From positions 32,539,913-32,603,912 of the forward strand of contig NC_133106.1 of NCBI RefSeq assembly GCF_022965805.1: 64,000 nt of DNA. Reading direction: 5' to 3'. Within the stretch, counting starts at the first letter, position 1. Each line of letters opens with the position of its first letter. Positions 12,323 through 25,263 of the stretch are shown here, one piece after another. The notes under the pieces were generated by a model that saw only the letters and a program-made list of their open reading frames with translations, did not search any database and was not told where the DNA came from. The translations under genes and the position numbers were made by a program. The DNA is from Primulina eburnea. Its lineage: Eukaryota; Streptophyta; Magnoliopsida; Lamiales; Gesneriaceae.

Positions 12323-15300
12323 TTATGCATGGGTTCTTGTTTTGATTGGCTTTAACTTCAACCCCATACTTTCTGGTGAAAAAAGTTCATACGAAATGCT
12401 CCTTGGATTCAAAGGACTTCTGGGGACGAGGTTGAGTCGAGACGGCCTGTAGAGGCCAAACCCCACGAGAAAATATTCCAACGGTATCATCATTGCATCT
12501 GGTCGTTCTTCGGTAACTACAGACCCACATTCTTGAACCTGCGTGCATAAACAACAGATACGATATGTCATGAATGGGTCGCCGTGCACTTTTTAGACAG
12601 TTGTAGGAGAAAGCGGTTATAGTGCAATGTACCTCAACCAAGGCACTGAATCTCCTGTCTAACTTCAATGTCATGTGGAGAGCTTCATAGTAGAAAGGAG
12701 AGTTGTCTCCAACGAAAATCAAGGATGGACATTTAAGTTTCCTCAAGCCTTCGGTAATGTCTGGTCTCCTGCCACACAGGAGATATTGAGATACAACTCT
12801 TTGGGCGACAAAGGAAGCAATGATAGAAATGTGTATAATTGGTGACACATGGTGTACTGTTGCCTGTGGGTGTACTGTGTAAGGATTATGAGAAGCTTAT
12901 GACAATCAATAAAAGATGTCACCGAGAGACTAATGTTTCCGCTGGCAGCATTATCGGTTGATTAAACGCATCCTTAATGTCGTAGCTCAAAACCAGATAA
13001 TGAATCACTATATACACAACCATAGATTGTGTTTAAAGGCTTGAATGTGGAAGAGCTTACCCATTAATGGCTTCAAGAAATCTGAGCACACTTCGGCCCT
13101 GCCTCTCTCCCAAAGACTGCATATAACCAAGATAAAAAATGAGTTTGATGGAACTTTAGTAATTGCTAGATGAAAGTGGTTCGAGGGAATATAAAATGGA
13201 AATGATAAGAAACAGGACACCGACTCTTCTGCATGATCGAATGATGTCAGATTCTGGTATATCCACACTGCCACGAGCTACCTGTTAAATCATTGAAAAT
13301 CCAATGAACTCATCAGTTCATCTGAAACGAATCATATATATTCTCAAACCAAAAGGATGCATCAAAACACCTTGCTGAAGTACCGCGTGAGCAGTAATTC
13401 TTTAATCAAACCACACATTCCACATATGTGCAATAATTTAGACAGCACCTGAATATATAGTTAAGCATTACAAGAAAATAAAATCACGATCGTACAGAAA
13501 ACAAGTAACAAGGGGAGAACTGAAAGAAATTTCTCGAGAAGATAAACCTTATTACATAACCACTCTGTCCAAGATGGTGCTTTGCATAGAGGCGAAACAA
13601 GAATCAAACCCATAACCCTGTGCGAGTACTTAATCTGCAGTAGTATACAACTTCTTAATAAAGATTTCAGAAACAAGATAGAGTTGTAGAAGAAGAATGA
13701 CTTACAGCAAACAGAGTTAGAATATAAGCTCCAGCTGTTACCCCAAGACACATCACCGCACCAAGTCTGGAGAGACATGCATATAATCAAATTCAACATT
13801 ATATTTTATTACATTAACCCATCAACTATTGGATTGCCTCTAGAGAAAAATGAAAAAACAAATAAATTAACTAGGTGAAATAGACTAAAGAAACTACGGT
13901 TACAAAGCAATAGTAACTGAATAAGAGGAGAGACATATGAGTTTCCTTGATTTTACCCAAAATGATTGAGGACTTCAGCAATCTGATCTGCTAAATCATC
14001 AACTGACAAAGAGGGTTCATCAAGGCCAACTATAGCAGCTCCGAACTGCATTAGAATTAATTGAAGTACCAGATAAGAAACGGCACAATTATCTGGTGAC
14101 AATGATCCCACCCCATTTATCAATGAGCAGTGGTCAAGCAACAAGGGATGGCTCAGACCTCATGCCCAGGAGGGCTGATGTGGTAGATACAGAAGTTATG
14201 GAGCAGAAGAGAAAATGCTTCTGGACAAAATAACAATCCTTGGAAACAGGACACATCTGTTTGGAAGTACATGCAGACAAAAGATTATTTAGATATCAAT
14301 AACTCGTTTTCAAAGCAACTAGCATGTTGCAACAATTAAAATGAATGTAAACATGTTCCAACGAACATCACATAGCCAAATTTTTAGTGGTTGCAATATA
14401 TGATAAATAGTCTTAAACAGGATGTGAGGCACCGACAAATGGTCAAGGTCAAGTAAATGCAATTACATATAGAACAAATTGCCATTATGGTCAGTGTTTA
14501 GTCTATCCTAGTTTACTTACGGTTCAAAGCTAGATCAGGATAAGTAATCAAACCCGGCTTGTCTTGGTCCCCAAAAATGGAAACTGAAACAGAACCACAG
14601 CCGGTTTTAACAATATGCTCCTGTAAGCCATCATAAAAAACATGATTTATATAACTATTGCGGAAAAAGAAACGTAAAAGACCCATTAGAGCCAAATATT
14701 CCATCAGATTTCTATATTCCAGGAATATTAGGATGCTAAATGCTTTAACAATTGAAACAATCTTTTCCAAAAAAAAAAAAAAAGGAAGATGTCGGCCATT
14801 TGCTTCTCTCTAGCAAGCATATTTAGTTAGCAAAGTTTCCAAGACATACGATCCCTGTCATCTGGACAACACACAAGTAAATAAGACTTGATCCTACTTT
14901 GCATACGATAATCAAAGACCTGAAAACATGGATGGTTGTGAAACTGCCCATAGACTTTCCAGTTAGATGCTTATCTAGCTATAAATGGTATATCCCACTC
15001 CAGATACATGCAGTCGGTTCCTGTTTCAAAGCAAGGATGAAGAAAGCGAAACCGACGGCTTCTTGCATGTCATCATGTAACTACAATTAAATTGGAAACT
15101 ACACGAGTAATTTATAAAATCGTTGGAATCAAAAGTTTCCCCTCCCCTTGATGCAAAATCACAATATTTAACTCTTGAGTTGATTGTGATCATAACCCAG
15201 AACACTCGTAAATGGAAGAACAATACCTAAAAATTCAATGTCAGGCAAACCAGTAATGCGCACACTAGTGTTTCTCCATCAAGACGAATTTCCCTCCAAA

Positions 15301-15483
15301 AAAAAAAAACAGCGCACTAGCCTCACTGCTGAGAAACATAGCACCGCCACTAAAATTTTAAACAAGCATAATGATGCACACATCTATTCGTCTATACGGA
15401 TGAATAAGAGCTCGACTATTCACCTTCCCGGAGAGAGGAATGGACTCCGTATCAACGCAGACAGAATCGCTGGAGTCCGCCAT
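12323..15483 (-). CDS. NDL1: N-MYC downregulated-like protein (NDL family)
   Basis: Eleven exons join to 345 aa, close to Arabidopsis NDL1: 15424-15483, 14521-14620, 14159-14256, 13957-14045, 13706-13766, 13548-13634, 13371-13448, 13225-13281, 13061-13116, 12633-12768 and 12323-12538. It begins [20 protein letters not shown] and continues with [61 protein letters not shown] and [21 protein letters not shown] proteins have an alpha/beta-hydrolase fold but lack the usual catalytic Ser; here the elbow reads GVTAGAY. In Arabidopsis, NDL proteins bind the G-protein beta subunit AGB1 and modulate auxin transport and root branching. All exon junctions have canonical sites and consistent phase. Which of the NDL paralogues this is cannot be settled from one sequence. 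Confidence 0.95.
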
Positions 15484-16039
15484 TGCCAGTCTCACAAATT
15501 CGAGACGCGTTGGATCTATAATTATATACACAACGAAAACCTGTTAATTACAATTAATAAATGCTAATCATTAACTAACAGGCCACCGACACTGGAGCAA
15601 ACGGAGTGGGCCCAATCGTGTGATGTCATTATCGGACTTTTTAAATTTTAACGTTTGTTTTGTGCCGACAGATTTCCTCACGTGAAGTGGAAAAAATAAT
15701 AACTTTATATTATTAAAGAAAGAAAAAACTCATTTTTCCTTCCATCTCCGACAGCCACATCGTGAAGGAAGAAAAACTCACCTCTCTCATTCTTATTCAG
15801 AAATTGAATTCAAACATTAGTCACATAACACATTATTGAATTTGATTTTGAATTTCTTGATTTGATGTATAATAATACTGACGTTGATTATTAATTGTCA
15901 GATTAAATACAATTAAGTTGGATCGATAACATGACAATAATTTATAATCAATGTAGAATAATAATAACAAGAAAAATTCATATTTTCACGTTTTGACAAT
16001 CGTATTCCGGATTTCAATACAAAATTCAGATCACCTAGC

Positions 16040-17376
16040 TTAATTCGGTTAAATCGAATTAATTGATCGAACATTATTAATAAGAAAATTTAATTGTGTT
16101 AATTCTAAAATTTGATTTTAATTTTAAAAATATCGGTCCAGTTTTTGTTTTTGGATTTTTGTTTTTAACATTGGTTTACCGATTTAATCGATAATATAAA
16201 AAAATACATCGGTTTTTATATAGAGCCCAAATAATATTTATAATATATAATTTTTTGTGTCATGTAAGCTTTAGCCTATGTTATTTTTTATATTCACGGA
16301 AAATTTAGGGTTCGCTTCCAGTAAATGTCACTAGTTCATACGGAGGTTTCGAAATTGCCATGGGCCCGAAATCACGAATAAGATCGTTAGAACGGGGCTA
16401 GGAAGGTGTCCCGGTATAGTCATTTCGACGCACTGCTGAAAAACAATATAGTGAATGAATGAATTAAATATTCAAACCTGATATTTATAGGGAAATACTT
16501 GGTCCCGTCTTACGTTCTATTTGGGCTAAGGATGGAAGGTATCACCCAATCCATGAGGTATCAATTTTGTTTTTGTAAAATCTTTTAATTCGGTTAATGA
16601 CCGAAATAATTGATTTTAAATGCATGTCGTTTTAACAAAAACCGTTTCGATTTCGATTTTATCAAATAAGAATCGGTCATTTCGGTTTTTGGGAATTAAC
16701 TTCGTCGGGAGTATACTTGTCAAATTGGGTTAGGCCCGTCGGGCCGGCCCGCCCCGCTATAAAAATTGAGTGGGTTGGGTTGATAAAATAGCAGCCCGTC
16801 TGGAGGCGGGCCAAATGGGTTGAGCCCGTTTGGGTTGCGGGTCAAGACGGGTCGGGCCCAAACGGGGCGGGCTGGCCCGCCAAAGCCCGCCAAATTAATG
16901 TAGAATTATACATTTTTAAGTTTTATATAAAAATTGTAATAAGTCTCATGCGCCTACATCACTCTCTTATCTTATTTATTTTTTATTTTTCTCATGGGCC
17001 TCGCCTCCATCACTCACTCTGGTAAAATCTGAATCTCTGTAAATTTTATTCATGAAGCTAAAAATAATTTTTAACCATAGCAGGTGTTTGTGAACCCAAG
17101 ACCGGTTTCGTTTGAAATCCGACGAGTTGGAGTGAAATTTTTTGAACCCGATGGAGGTTTGCTAATTATGTGTATTGTTGAACAGATAATATTTTATAAA
17201 ATTTACAATTGTCTCTTTTCTTGACTTTATGTTCTCTTCCACGTCTCAATCTTCATGTTTGGTTTTCGGGAGTTAATAGTTTTATTTGCAGAATGATTGA
17301 ACATAAAATTTCCACAAAAAAAATCAAAATTTTTTGGAATACTCGGTTTGTCGAGTTGTCGGTTTTTACACCTTAA
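16040..17376. mobile_element. hAT-like non-autonomous relics, probably nested
   Basis: The left part is rich in short TTCGGTTAAATCGAATT and ACCGATTTAATCG motifs, and similar CGGTTTTT motifs recur up to TCGGTTTTTACACC near 17376. Dense CGGTT-type subterminal repeats are typical of plant hAT non-autonomous elements. Inside, 16720-16895 carries a different repeat set built from GGGCCGGCCCGCC and CCCGTTTGGGTTG. No transposase frame, clear terminal repeats or target duplication could be fixed, so boundaries are approximate. Confidence 0.3.
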
Positions 17377-18140
17377 CACGTAGAATATGCTATTTTAGAA
17401 GAAAAAATACCTGTATAGAATGGAAACACGTGATAAGTTAGTCGTGTATCTCTGCATCAACCATATTATAATATTGATCTTCTAGGAAATAATAATAATA
17501 AGAAATGCAATATATAAAATGATCTAATTTCTTAAAAAATCACACAAATAAATTTTTAAAATTATATGTTTATAATTTCAGTATATTTTTAAATTAACTA
17601 TAAGTTTATTTATAATAGTTTTTACACAAAATATATATAACCACATTTGAGTATTTATTAAAATCATTTGCATCCGGGTTTATATTTTTTTCATAAAAAC
17701 AAAGAGTATGGCCTAAGTTCATATTAGAGCGACAATTAAGTCGAGTTTTTCATGAGCAGTTCAAAGTTTAATATCCTCGATATTCACTCGTATTTGTGTT
17801 GTTTATGAAAATTTATGTGTGTCTGTCTACCTATTAAACTACAGGCGAGGACCACAACACATTGGTGATCATACTGAAGGAGGCACAATTTCGATATCCT
17901 CGGTAAATGTAAGTTGTTTGAAATCATTGATACATGCTTGTATAAATTTTCTTTTCTTCGAAAATATTCAAAATTGAACGTTTTTTTATAGGTTAATTAC
18001 CAGCCAGTGAATATCCAGAAAATTGTTTTTGTAAAAGACGAAGTCAACTTCACAACAGTCTTATGACTACGATCGTCTATGAATCCTACCTCTTATGAAG
18101 AAGTGTTAAAATTGGATTAAATCAGTCATTAAATTCGACG

Positions 18141-18326
18141 AGTAAGTCTCTTGTGAGACGGTCTCATTACTCTTTATGTGTATAGACGGATCAACCCTAT
18201 CCGATATTCACAATAAAAAAATAATATTATTAGAATAAAAAGTAATATTTTTTTCATAGATGACTCAAATAATAGATTTGTCTCATAAAATACGACCCGT
18301 GAGACCGTCTCATATAGGTCTTTGCC
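18141..18326. mobile_element. Short palindrome-ended element (GAGACGGTCTC family), copy 1
   Basis: Both ends carry forms of GTGAGACGGTCTCAC, a motif nearly its own reverse complement. The interior has GACGGATCAACCCTATCC, CACAATAAAAA and AAAAAGTAATATT. The same order, direct or inverted, recurs at 25264-25444, 47244-47424, 48481-48579 and 54661-54842, and as a relic at 53731-54595. About 185 bp, no coding capacity: a MITE-like family. Confidence 0.8.
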
Positions 18327-19500
18327 AAATTCGATTGGGAGTGAACGGGAAACTACACCAAACATTTGGAACTGAACCGAAAATTTAGCCGAAATTTACT
18401 GTAACTCAGCTCACATAATGTGAATTGAAGCTTGTCAGCTTTGAGGTTCTCATATCTTGCACATGCAAAAGTTGGTAAACTAGAGCATGCATGCAACAAA
18501 ATTTGTCGGATCGACCACTTGCGGTTTTAATTCACCAAATTTATAGCAGTTAACAGAGCTGAAGTTAAGATATTGGTTCAACCTAACCAACAATATACTA
18601 TAATTAAATAAAACAAAAAATATACAATTTATAATAATAAAACACCACAAAATAATTATCTTGTTAAGATGGGATGAAATGTAACATTATTTTTGTAAAA
18701 CTTATATTTTGCGTAAATGTAATATATTTTATTTCTGTAGAGATTCGTTTGGCAAACAATTTTCTTTTTCTTGCACAACAAGAAAATAATCTCTGCTTAG
18801 CATATAATTTTCAATTGTACGGCACCGCACCAGAGTTACTGGAGAGTACCGAATAGAGAGCACATTTATATGGCAAACCCCGTAACATAATCCCTCGTCT
18901 GTTCCTCAAAAACAAGCTTTACGGAGGTATGGAAAGCCGACTTTTTTTAGCTACGCTTAAGCTTCCTATCTATTTTTTTTTTGGGGAAATAAATAGTAAA
19001 AAATCAAGTTTAGGTACATTTTTTTATCGTGATTTCGCTTTAGACTTGAAGTAAATCAACTTTATGGGCTTTATGCGGCTCAAATTAGTGAAGTACTGTA
19101 AAATTGCTGTTTTTAATTGTTTACCTGATGTAAAAAATCAAGTTTAGGTACATTTTAATTGTTTTTAATTTTCAAATGTCAAAGATCGATGTTTGGTATT
19201 GAAGAGGCGAAAGATGTTCCCCAAACCCGTCATTGATTTTTTGCATAACCTCCCTTTGTTTACAGGGTTCTGTCTTCTGAGTGATTGATTCATTATAACC
19301 GTAATATTTCATTGGGATGGTGCTTTTTTTGGCACCAACTATGCGGATCCTCTGGAAGGAATTTGTGATAGAGGGGATGTTGACACGATCGATAGACGAG
19401 AATTAACAATAGGAGGGGAATTAATGTTGTGAAATATAATGAATAAAATAATAGCTGAATAATAGAATTTGGTTTTTGGGGTTTTATGTAGGATTGGAGG

Positions 19501-20749
19501 ATGGCTTCTAACTTGAATCAACTACGAGCAAAAACTATGGAAGTTTCAAGCTTTGTGGTGAAGAAAGGAGGCACTTACTACAAGCAATTGCTAGAGAAGA
19601 ACAAGAAATACATCCAAGAACCACCTACGGTGGAAACTTGCCAGCTTTTAGGGAAGCAGCTGTTTTATACCCGCCTTGCCAGGTTTGCCATTTTTTATGC
19701 ATAATATTCTACATCATTCTTGGAGGATAGGTTTGTTTTTCCAGCCTCGCACTTTTTATTATCTGTGATTGGCAATTAAAGTTTTCTCTAGGAGTATATA
19801 ACGTTCACTATAAATTGATTTTTATTGTGCATCACAGCTTGTTGCATATGGTATTCTGCAACTTGACTTATAATAATGATGGTGGTTATGTGCTTAAATC
19901 TAATTTTCATTGTAAACTTGATATGTTATTTTGGTGCGTGCGTCTTTGAAAATGTCCTTGGTTATTCTTTTGGTACTTTTTAAGACCATGTCTAATCCAT
20001 CACAACCACTCAAGTGGCATCAAATTCCGAACTAATGTCTTCCTTATCTTCTTTCTGAGTTTGGAGTGAAAATAACAGTGGCATTGACATTAAATTTTTA
20101 GAGTTGGAGGGACCGATCTGTCTCTGTGAAAAACCAAGATGGTTGTCTGCAATTGTAATTTCTTAATTCCAATAAGCAGTATGAGTCTATGACAATAATT
20201 ATAAAATTGATACAATCTTGTCCATTTCTGATATTTCTCCACATCGGATTTTTGTTCGCAACTTTGAACTTTCAAGTCAGAACCTTTAGACAAGTTTGCT
20301 GAGTGTCATACCTTCACAGCTCACTGCTCTTTTTTAAAAATTCGTTTATAATTTACCATACTAGATCGTCAGGTTAATCTTGATGTTTGAATGGTTGATA
20401 ATTGATATATGTTTTTTTTTGGGTATGGTGCTGAAAGTTTCTTACTTTTTTTTTCCTGGGTATCTGTGAATTCGAAACTTCTATCTCGATTATTTCTCTC
20501 CTGCAATACTAAATGTAATTAAGACCGCATTATTTATCATTATTGTTGACTTCTTGACACAGCATTCCTAGCCGATATGAATCGTTGTGGAAAGAACTTG
20601 ATCATGCGAAGCAGATGTTGAAGCGTAGGCAAGAACTGAAGGTAGAGGATGCTGGCATCGCAGCTCTTTTCGGTTTGGAATGTTTTGCCTGGTTTTGTGC
20701 TGGAGAGATTATTGGAAGAGGGTTCAAGATAACTGGCTATCATGTCTAG
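19501..20749 (+). CDS. Mitochondrial ATP synthase subunit g
   Basis: Two exons, 19501-19682 and 20563-20749, join to 122 aa. The product matches plant mitochondrial F1Fo ATP synthase subunit g (ATP20-like). The N-terminal half contains KKGGTYYKQLLEKNKKYIQE and CQLLGKQLFYTRLA. The C-terminal half contains SRYESLWKELDHAK, KVEDAGIAALFGLECFAWF and the glycine-bearing membrane segment CAGEIIGRGFKITGYHV. Subunit g sits in the Fo peripheral region in the inner membrane and helps form ATP synthase dimers and cristae. The intron is phase 2 (AG then C gives Ser) with canonical GT and AG. A TATGTAG just before the ATG may be an acceptor of a 5' UTR intron, but no upstream exon could be fixed. Confidence 0.93.
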
Positions 20750-21609
20750 AGTACGACTCATACTGACAATTTTACTTTTACGAGTACTGGTTTTCCTTTA
20801 TCTAGCTGTTCTGCCACTCGTGCACTTAGCAGAAATTGTGAGCAACTGTTGTCGAATTTCAATTTTGTAGCCTAGTGCTGGTATCGTCCATGAAACTCTT
20901 GAGTTTAGCACCAATGAAGAGTGAATTTTCTCTTTTCCACCTTGATCCTTGTCTCTGTTTTGAACAAATCATATCATCGACCTCTTTCGATAGTGCTATC
21001 CAATTCATTTCGAATGGATATTGTGATATTGTTCTGTTGGGAAAGCACAACTAAAATATTCTGATTTTGGTTCTTCAACAACATATGGAAACTTGTCATT
21101 TGTTACAACAACATTTCGTAACAATGAAAAGAAGTCTTCCAGGAAACGCTCCCATGCGAAAATCTCTATGCCACTCTTCCATTTTAGTTTTGGATATATT
21201 GTTTGGAATGATTATCTTTCTTTATAATTTTTTCGGTTTGATTATTAATATTTTAGTTTACTTTTGTTTTAGACCTTTTTGTCATGATGTTCATTAAAAC
21301 TTATTTCCAATATTTAATCCAAGAGGCACATTCCTGCACATCAATTACTTTGGACTCCCAAGCAAACAGTAAACTCAAAAAATATCACAAAAATTTCTAC
21401 AAATATGAAAGAAGTAGCAAATACAAAACACAAATTTATCCCAGACTGCATCCAATATATGTCTATGTTGATATGGAAACTTGTAGACGTTTTGTGTAAA
21501 GAAAACGGGTGAGTTGCAAAATCATTTTAAAGGCTGTGGTGGTGTCTACGACTTACTCTTCTCATTCGCAAGAGTCAGAGAACTCAACCAAAAAAACCGA
21601 ATGCCTCTT
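20750..21609. other. Spacer between convergent ATP synthase g and FC1 genes
   Basis: The genes converge, so this contains both 3' UTRs. No coding block, repeat or RNA gene recognised. Confidence 0.6.
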
Positions 21610-24324
21610 CTAGAGAAGAAAATTCCTAAAAGCTGATATCACTTTTGGTGATAAAAGTAAAATGAATGCTAGGATTGAACCGAAAAACATTTTGATAGCA
21701 TACCCTACTACATCATTTTCGGCTTCCTCGGATGTCGAATTAGAAGTTGACATTGCCGTAGCCGAAGGCAGCGCATCTGTTACTGCATTTGCAAGATCAT
21801 TGATGAAGGACGAGGTGCAGTTAAGAGCCGGGACACGTCCCCAATTGACAATGCCTGATTCAAGTGCCAATTCTCTGTACTCCATATCGATCTCTTCAAG
21901 TGTTTCTATGTGCTCACTCACAAAGCTGAGAGTTGAACCTTGGATTATTATAACTTTACAATAACACGCCATCCTCTTATTATTATCATTGAATTAAAAC
22001 AACAATGTTAAACCATAAGCATACCTCACAGGAACGGCCAGAAGAGATTTCACACCTTGCTGGCCAAGCTCGACAAGAACTTCGTCGGTGTACGGCTTCA
22101 ACCATTGTACAGGTCCCACCCGGCTCTAAAGTCATAAGCATAAATATATATTAAAATTAACACTTATGCTACATATAGTACAGTTTCATTTATATTGTTG
22201 TCGTGGTGACTTCTACTGAAAGTAGGTGAATATTCAGTTTAATTGTATGCTCAGTACACTAAAACCAACCTGATAAGCCAAAGTATGATCGTTGTTAACT
22301 CCTCTAGATTTAAGTTCTTGCATGATCAAGAAAATGCACTCTTCCATTTGATCTCTATATGGATCGCCTGCATCCTCTACATAACTGACAGGGACTCCAT
22401 GAGCACTGAAGAATATCATGGCCTACAGTACAGAGCAAGATGTCAGTTTTATCTTTCTCGTAATAACATGGGTATATTTGAAATTTACTCAGTCAGGTCG
22501 ACGCTATCAAAGATGGAATAAAACTCACCTCAGCCGGGTTTGGGAAAATTTGTAACTCTTTTTCAATCAAGTCAGCCATAGACTTGATATACCCTTCTCT
22601 TTGATACCAAGACTTTATGATAGCAACAGGTAGGTTTGACAAATATGCATCATTCCTAATAAAGAACTTGATTTAGAAATTTAAAGGTCGGGGAAATGAA
22701 ATCTTATCCAACAAAGTGAGATAAGGGTTCACCTAAACATGTTTTGTAGAACACGGATGCTGGATCCAGTAGTCGAAATAGAATATTGAGGATAGAGAGG
22801 CAATACTACGAGCCTTGTAATCCTATCTTTCTTGATCTATCACCAAGAAAAAAGAACACAAGTAATCAATGTGATTAATATAATTCAGAAAGTTCATAAA
22901 TTGTGGAAGGTCTTAAAACTTTTCAGAGTCAGTAAAAGATATGAAAATCCCCAAACTAGAGAAAAAAACATTCTATGAAACCTAGTTAGTTCGCTATAAG
23001 TCAAGCATCAATAATGTGCAATTTTGGAATTGGCATCCATAAATTAAAAAACAAACAGACAAACAAACTATTTCATTCTTATTACTTGCCTGATGAACAG
23101 CATCCTCAGTGAATGGGTGCCAATACCGCATCGCCACATAAACATTAGCAGGCACCTCCTTATTCTCCAAAGCCAATTTCAATGCATTCGCCTGAAACAG
23201 GGGAATCAAATGACTACTCGTCTAAAATCATAACTACTCAACAAAAAGTAGAATAATTTTTTATTTGTGAAACTGTTAACGGCACCTGCTCATCTGTTAT
23301 TTTTCTCAATGGTGAACCACCTCCAATGGCAGCATATCCTTCTTTACTTTTGGGAGCACGCAATACAGAAATGAGCTGTGCCAAAGGACGTTGAAGAAAT
23401 CGGAACAATCTAGGAAGGCGGATGATGTCCTGTAACATGGCAGTAAAAAGTATCACCAACAAGCACACTATAAAACTTATCATTCACAAATGCATTTTTC
23501 GATAACAAAACATACGGGATCGGCAAACAAATTGAACAAGAAAGGTTGAACATCATTAAGTGTCTCCGGCCCTCCAAGATTCAAAAGCATTACTCCAATT
23601 TTTTCCTCTGTGGTGAGAGGGGTTGCCTCTGCGGTGTTAATGGGGTATGTGAATACACCGGCCGAGCTATATGTTTTGCCAAAGTCTTTAATCTGAGTAG
23701 GGAGGTTGAGAGATGATCTTCCAACAAGATTGTTTTTCTTCGAACTCGAATTAGTGCATAAATGCATAGAATCTTCGGATATATTGCAGAAAGTTGGCAT
23801 CATCCTAGCCTGAGGTAGCAACCTGAAAATGCATGAAATAAAAAACTTCCTCTTGATCCGAGATCGCTTAAATGGCACTGTGACCAAATTTAAGAGCTAG
23901 CAAAATAATTGCATCCAGAACAAATTAATTTTCAAATTACACGTGTTATAGTCGAATATAAGGATCGATTCAACAGAAGAGGATTTGGGTTTTAGCAATA
24001 TCGGCCCTCAGTTTCATTCAGATATTATTCCTCTCCCTTGATCATATATATGTATCACAAACATCGAAAAGTTATATTTCAACATATTTCCAACACACTC
24101 TTAAACATAACATTAATAAAGATCACAAGATAAAGACAAAAGCAACGATATTTTCTTGATCCGCCAATAAATACACACAGGAAACGAAAACGCGCCACGA
24201 AAAGCAACAAAACAAAACAGTAGCAAACTTTACTATACACATGAAGAACCAAAATCACATACGATGCAGGGTTCCGTCTAAGAGTCATTTGGGGACGAAT
24301 CTGAGAGCTCGCTGCCGCCTCCAT
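21610..24324 (-). CDS. FC1: Ferrochelatase, FC1 type (plastid-targeted)
   Basis: Nine exons join to 471 aa: 24263-24324, 23516-23822, 23286-23429, 23090-23191, 22733-22836, 22529-22655, 22270-22422, 22025-22125 and 21610-21925. The enzyme inserts Fe2+ into protoporphyrin IX to make haem. Conserved blocks: [72 protein letters not shown], the catalytic-His motif [19 protein letters not shown], and [14 protein letters not shown] with the conserved Glu. The first 100 or so residues are Ser-rich and unlike bacterial HemH, fitting a transit peptide. The C-terminus is a hydrophobic helix ([17 protein letters not shown]) as in Arabidopsis FC1; the chlorophyll a/b-binding-like tail of FC2 is absent, so I call FC1. 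The intron after exon 4 starts with GC, not GT. An (AT)n run lies about 34 bp upstream of the ATG. Confidence 0.95.
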
Positions 24325-24354
24325 CACGCAAGAGAAGTCAACCCTCAAAAGTAC

Positions 24355-24357
<3 letters not shown>

Positions 24358-24418
<61 letters not shown>
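24358..24418. repeat. (AT)n microsatellite just upstream of FC1
   Basis: About 60 bases of uninterrupted AT dinucleotides lie some 34 bp before the FC1 start codon at 24324 (minus strand), so in the 5' UTR or core promoter. Confidence 0.95.
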
Positions 24419-24424
<6 letters not shown>

Positions 24425-24895
24425 GAGATGTAACGAAAAAGAGTCAAGCGTAAGCGTATGGAGATCAATCAAAACGACGAAAAATGGAAACTTTGATATA
24501 AAAAGTTGGGAGTAAAATGGGGTTTGGCAAGATTCTTTGGATTTGGAGCGGTAGAGAAATAGTTGTTAATATGGGAAAAGGAAAATGCAAAAAAAGAGAA
24601 ACAGTTGGGTCAGAAGGGTGTTGACGAGTTCTTCTTCAACAACGGCTGCGTCCTTTTACACGTTTTTTCTTTCAAACCGGTTCAGCATTCGAGTTTGGAT
24701 CCGGAAACCCATTCGTGTAACCGACCCGGGTCGAAAGCCCATTCCAAACCCACAACTTGGGCCGGAAAATTTGTCCATATGGGCAAGTTGGCTTATTTGG
24801 GCTTTGTCAATCTTTTATCGGCCTTTTTTTCTTTTGAAATGTTCTTTTTTTACCTGAGATGGGAAGTCGAGATACTACGATTTACGAATTATTTC

Positions 24896-25055
24896 ACCCT
24901 GCCGTGCAAGCCTGCCTGCACGGGAAGGGAACGGCTCGGATCACTCCACATGAGTGATCCGGGCCCACCCATGTATTAAAAAAAAAAAAAAAATTGACTC
25001 GGATTTTTCCGAGCCGTTACATCTACCCTGCAGGCAGTGCCCGCAGGGGTAGGGT
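24896..25055. mobile_element. MITE-like element with about 45-bp terminal inverted repeats
   Basis: The left end (ACCCTGCC, GCCTGCCTGCACGGG, AACGGCTCGGA) is matched in reverse complement by the right end (TCCGAGCCGTT, CTACCCTGCAGGCAGTGC, GGGTAGGGT). The centre has a 15-A run. It is markedly GC-richer than its surroundings and has no coding capacity. No target duplication could be identified with confidence. Confidence 0.65.
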
Positions 25056-25263
25056 CTACTTACCCGATTTTACATCAGCGCCAGAGAAGATGTTTGTTAT
25101 AATTAGATCTTAAAATTCGAACATTGTCTCTGAAATCGAAAATTTTGGTATCAAATCAGCAATAAGCAATTCGTCAAAGTATATTACAAAATTGAATACC
25201 TAGACAACAGCTGAACAAAATCAAGGGTAATTATAACATCTTATCGGTCTACTCTCTATGTGG

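Larger units (their letters stand above)
15484..19500. other. Repeat-bearing spacer between NDL and ATP synthase g
   Basis: About 4 kb without a convincing gene. 15484-15800 is the NDL upstream region. 16040-17376 carries hAT-like relics and a GC-rich palindromic block. 18141-18326 is a short palindromic element listed separately. 16300-16560 contains a moderately GC-rich piece (around GGGGCTAGGAAGGTGTCCCG) that looks like a decayed LTR fragment, unproven. The rest is AT-rich. Confidence 0.6.

Noticed and set aside
21662..21964. 100-codon plus-strand frame
   Set aside because: Exact antisense shadow of the last FC1 exon.
24563..24979. 138-codon plus-strand frame upstream of FC1
   Set aside because: No recognisable domain; it runs into the MITE at 24896 and a poly(A) tract, so it is probably promoter sequence open by chance.
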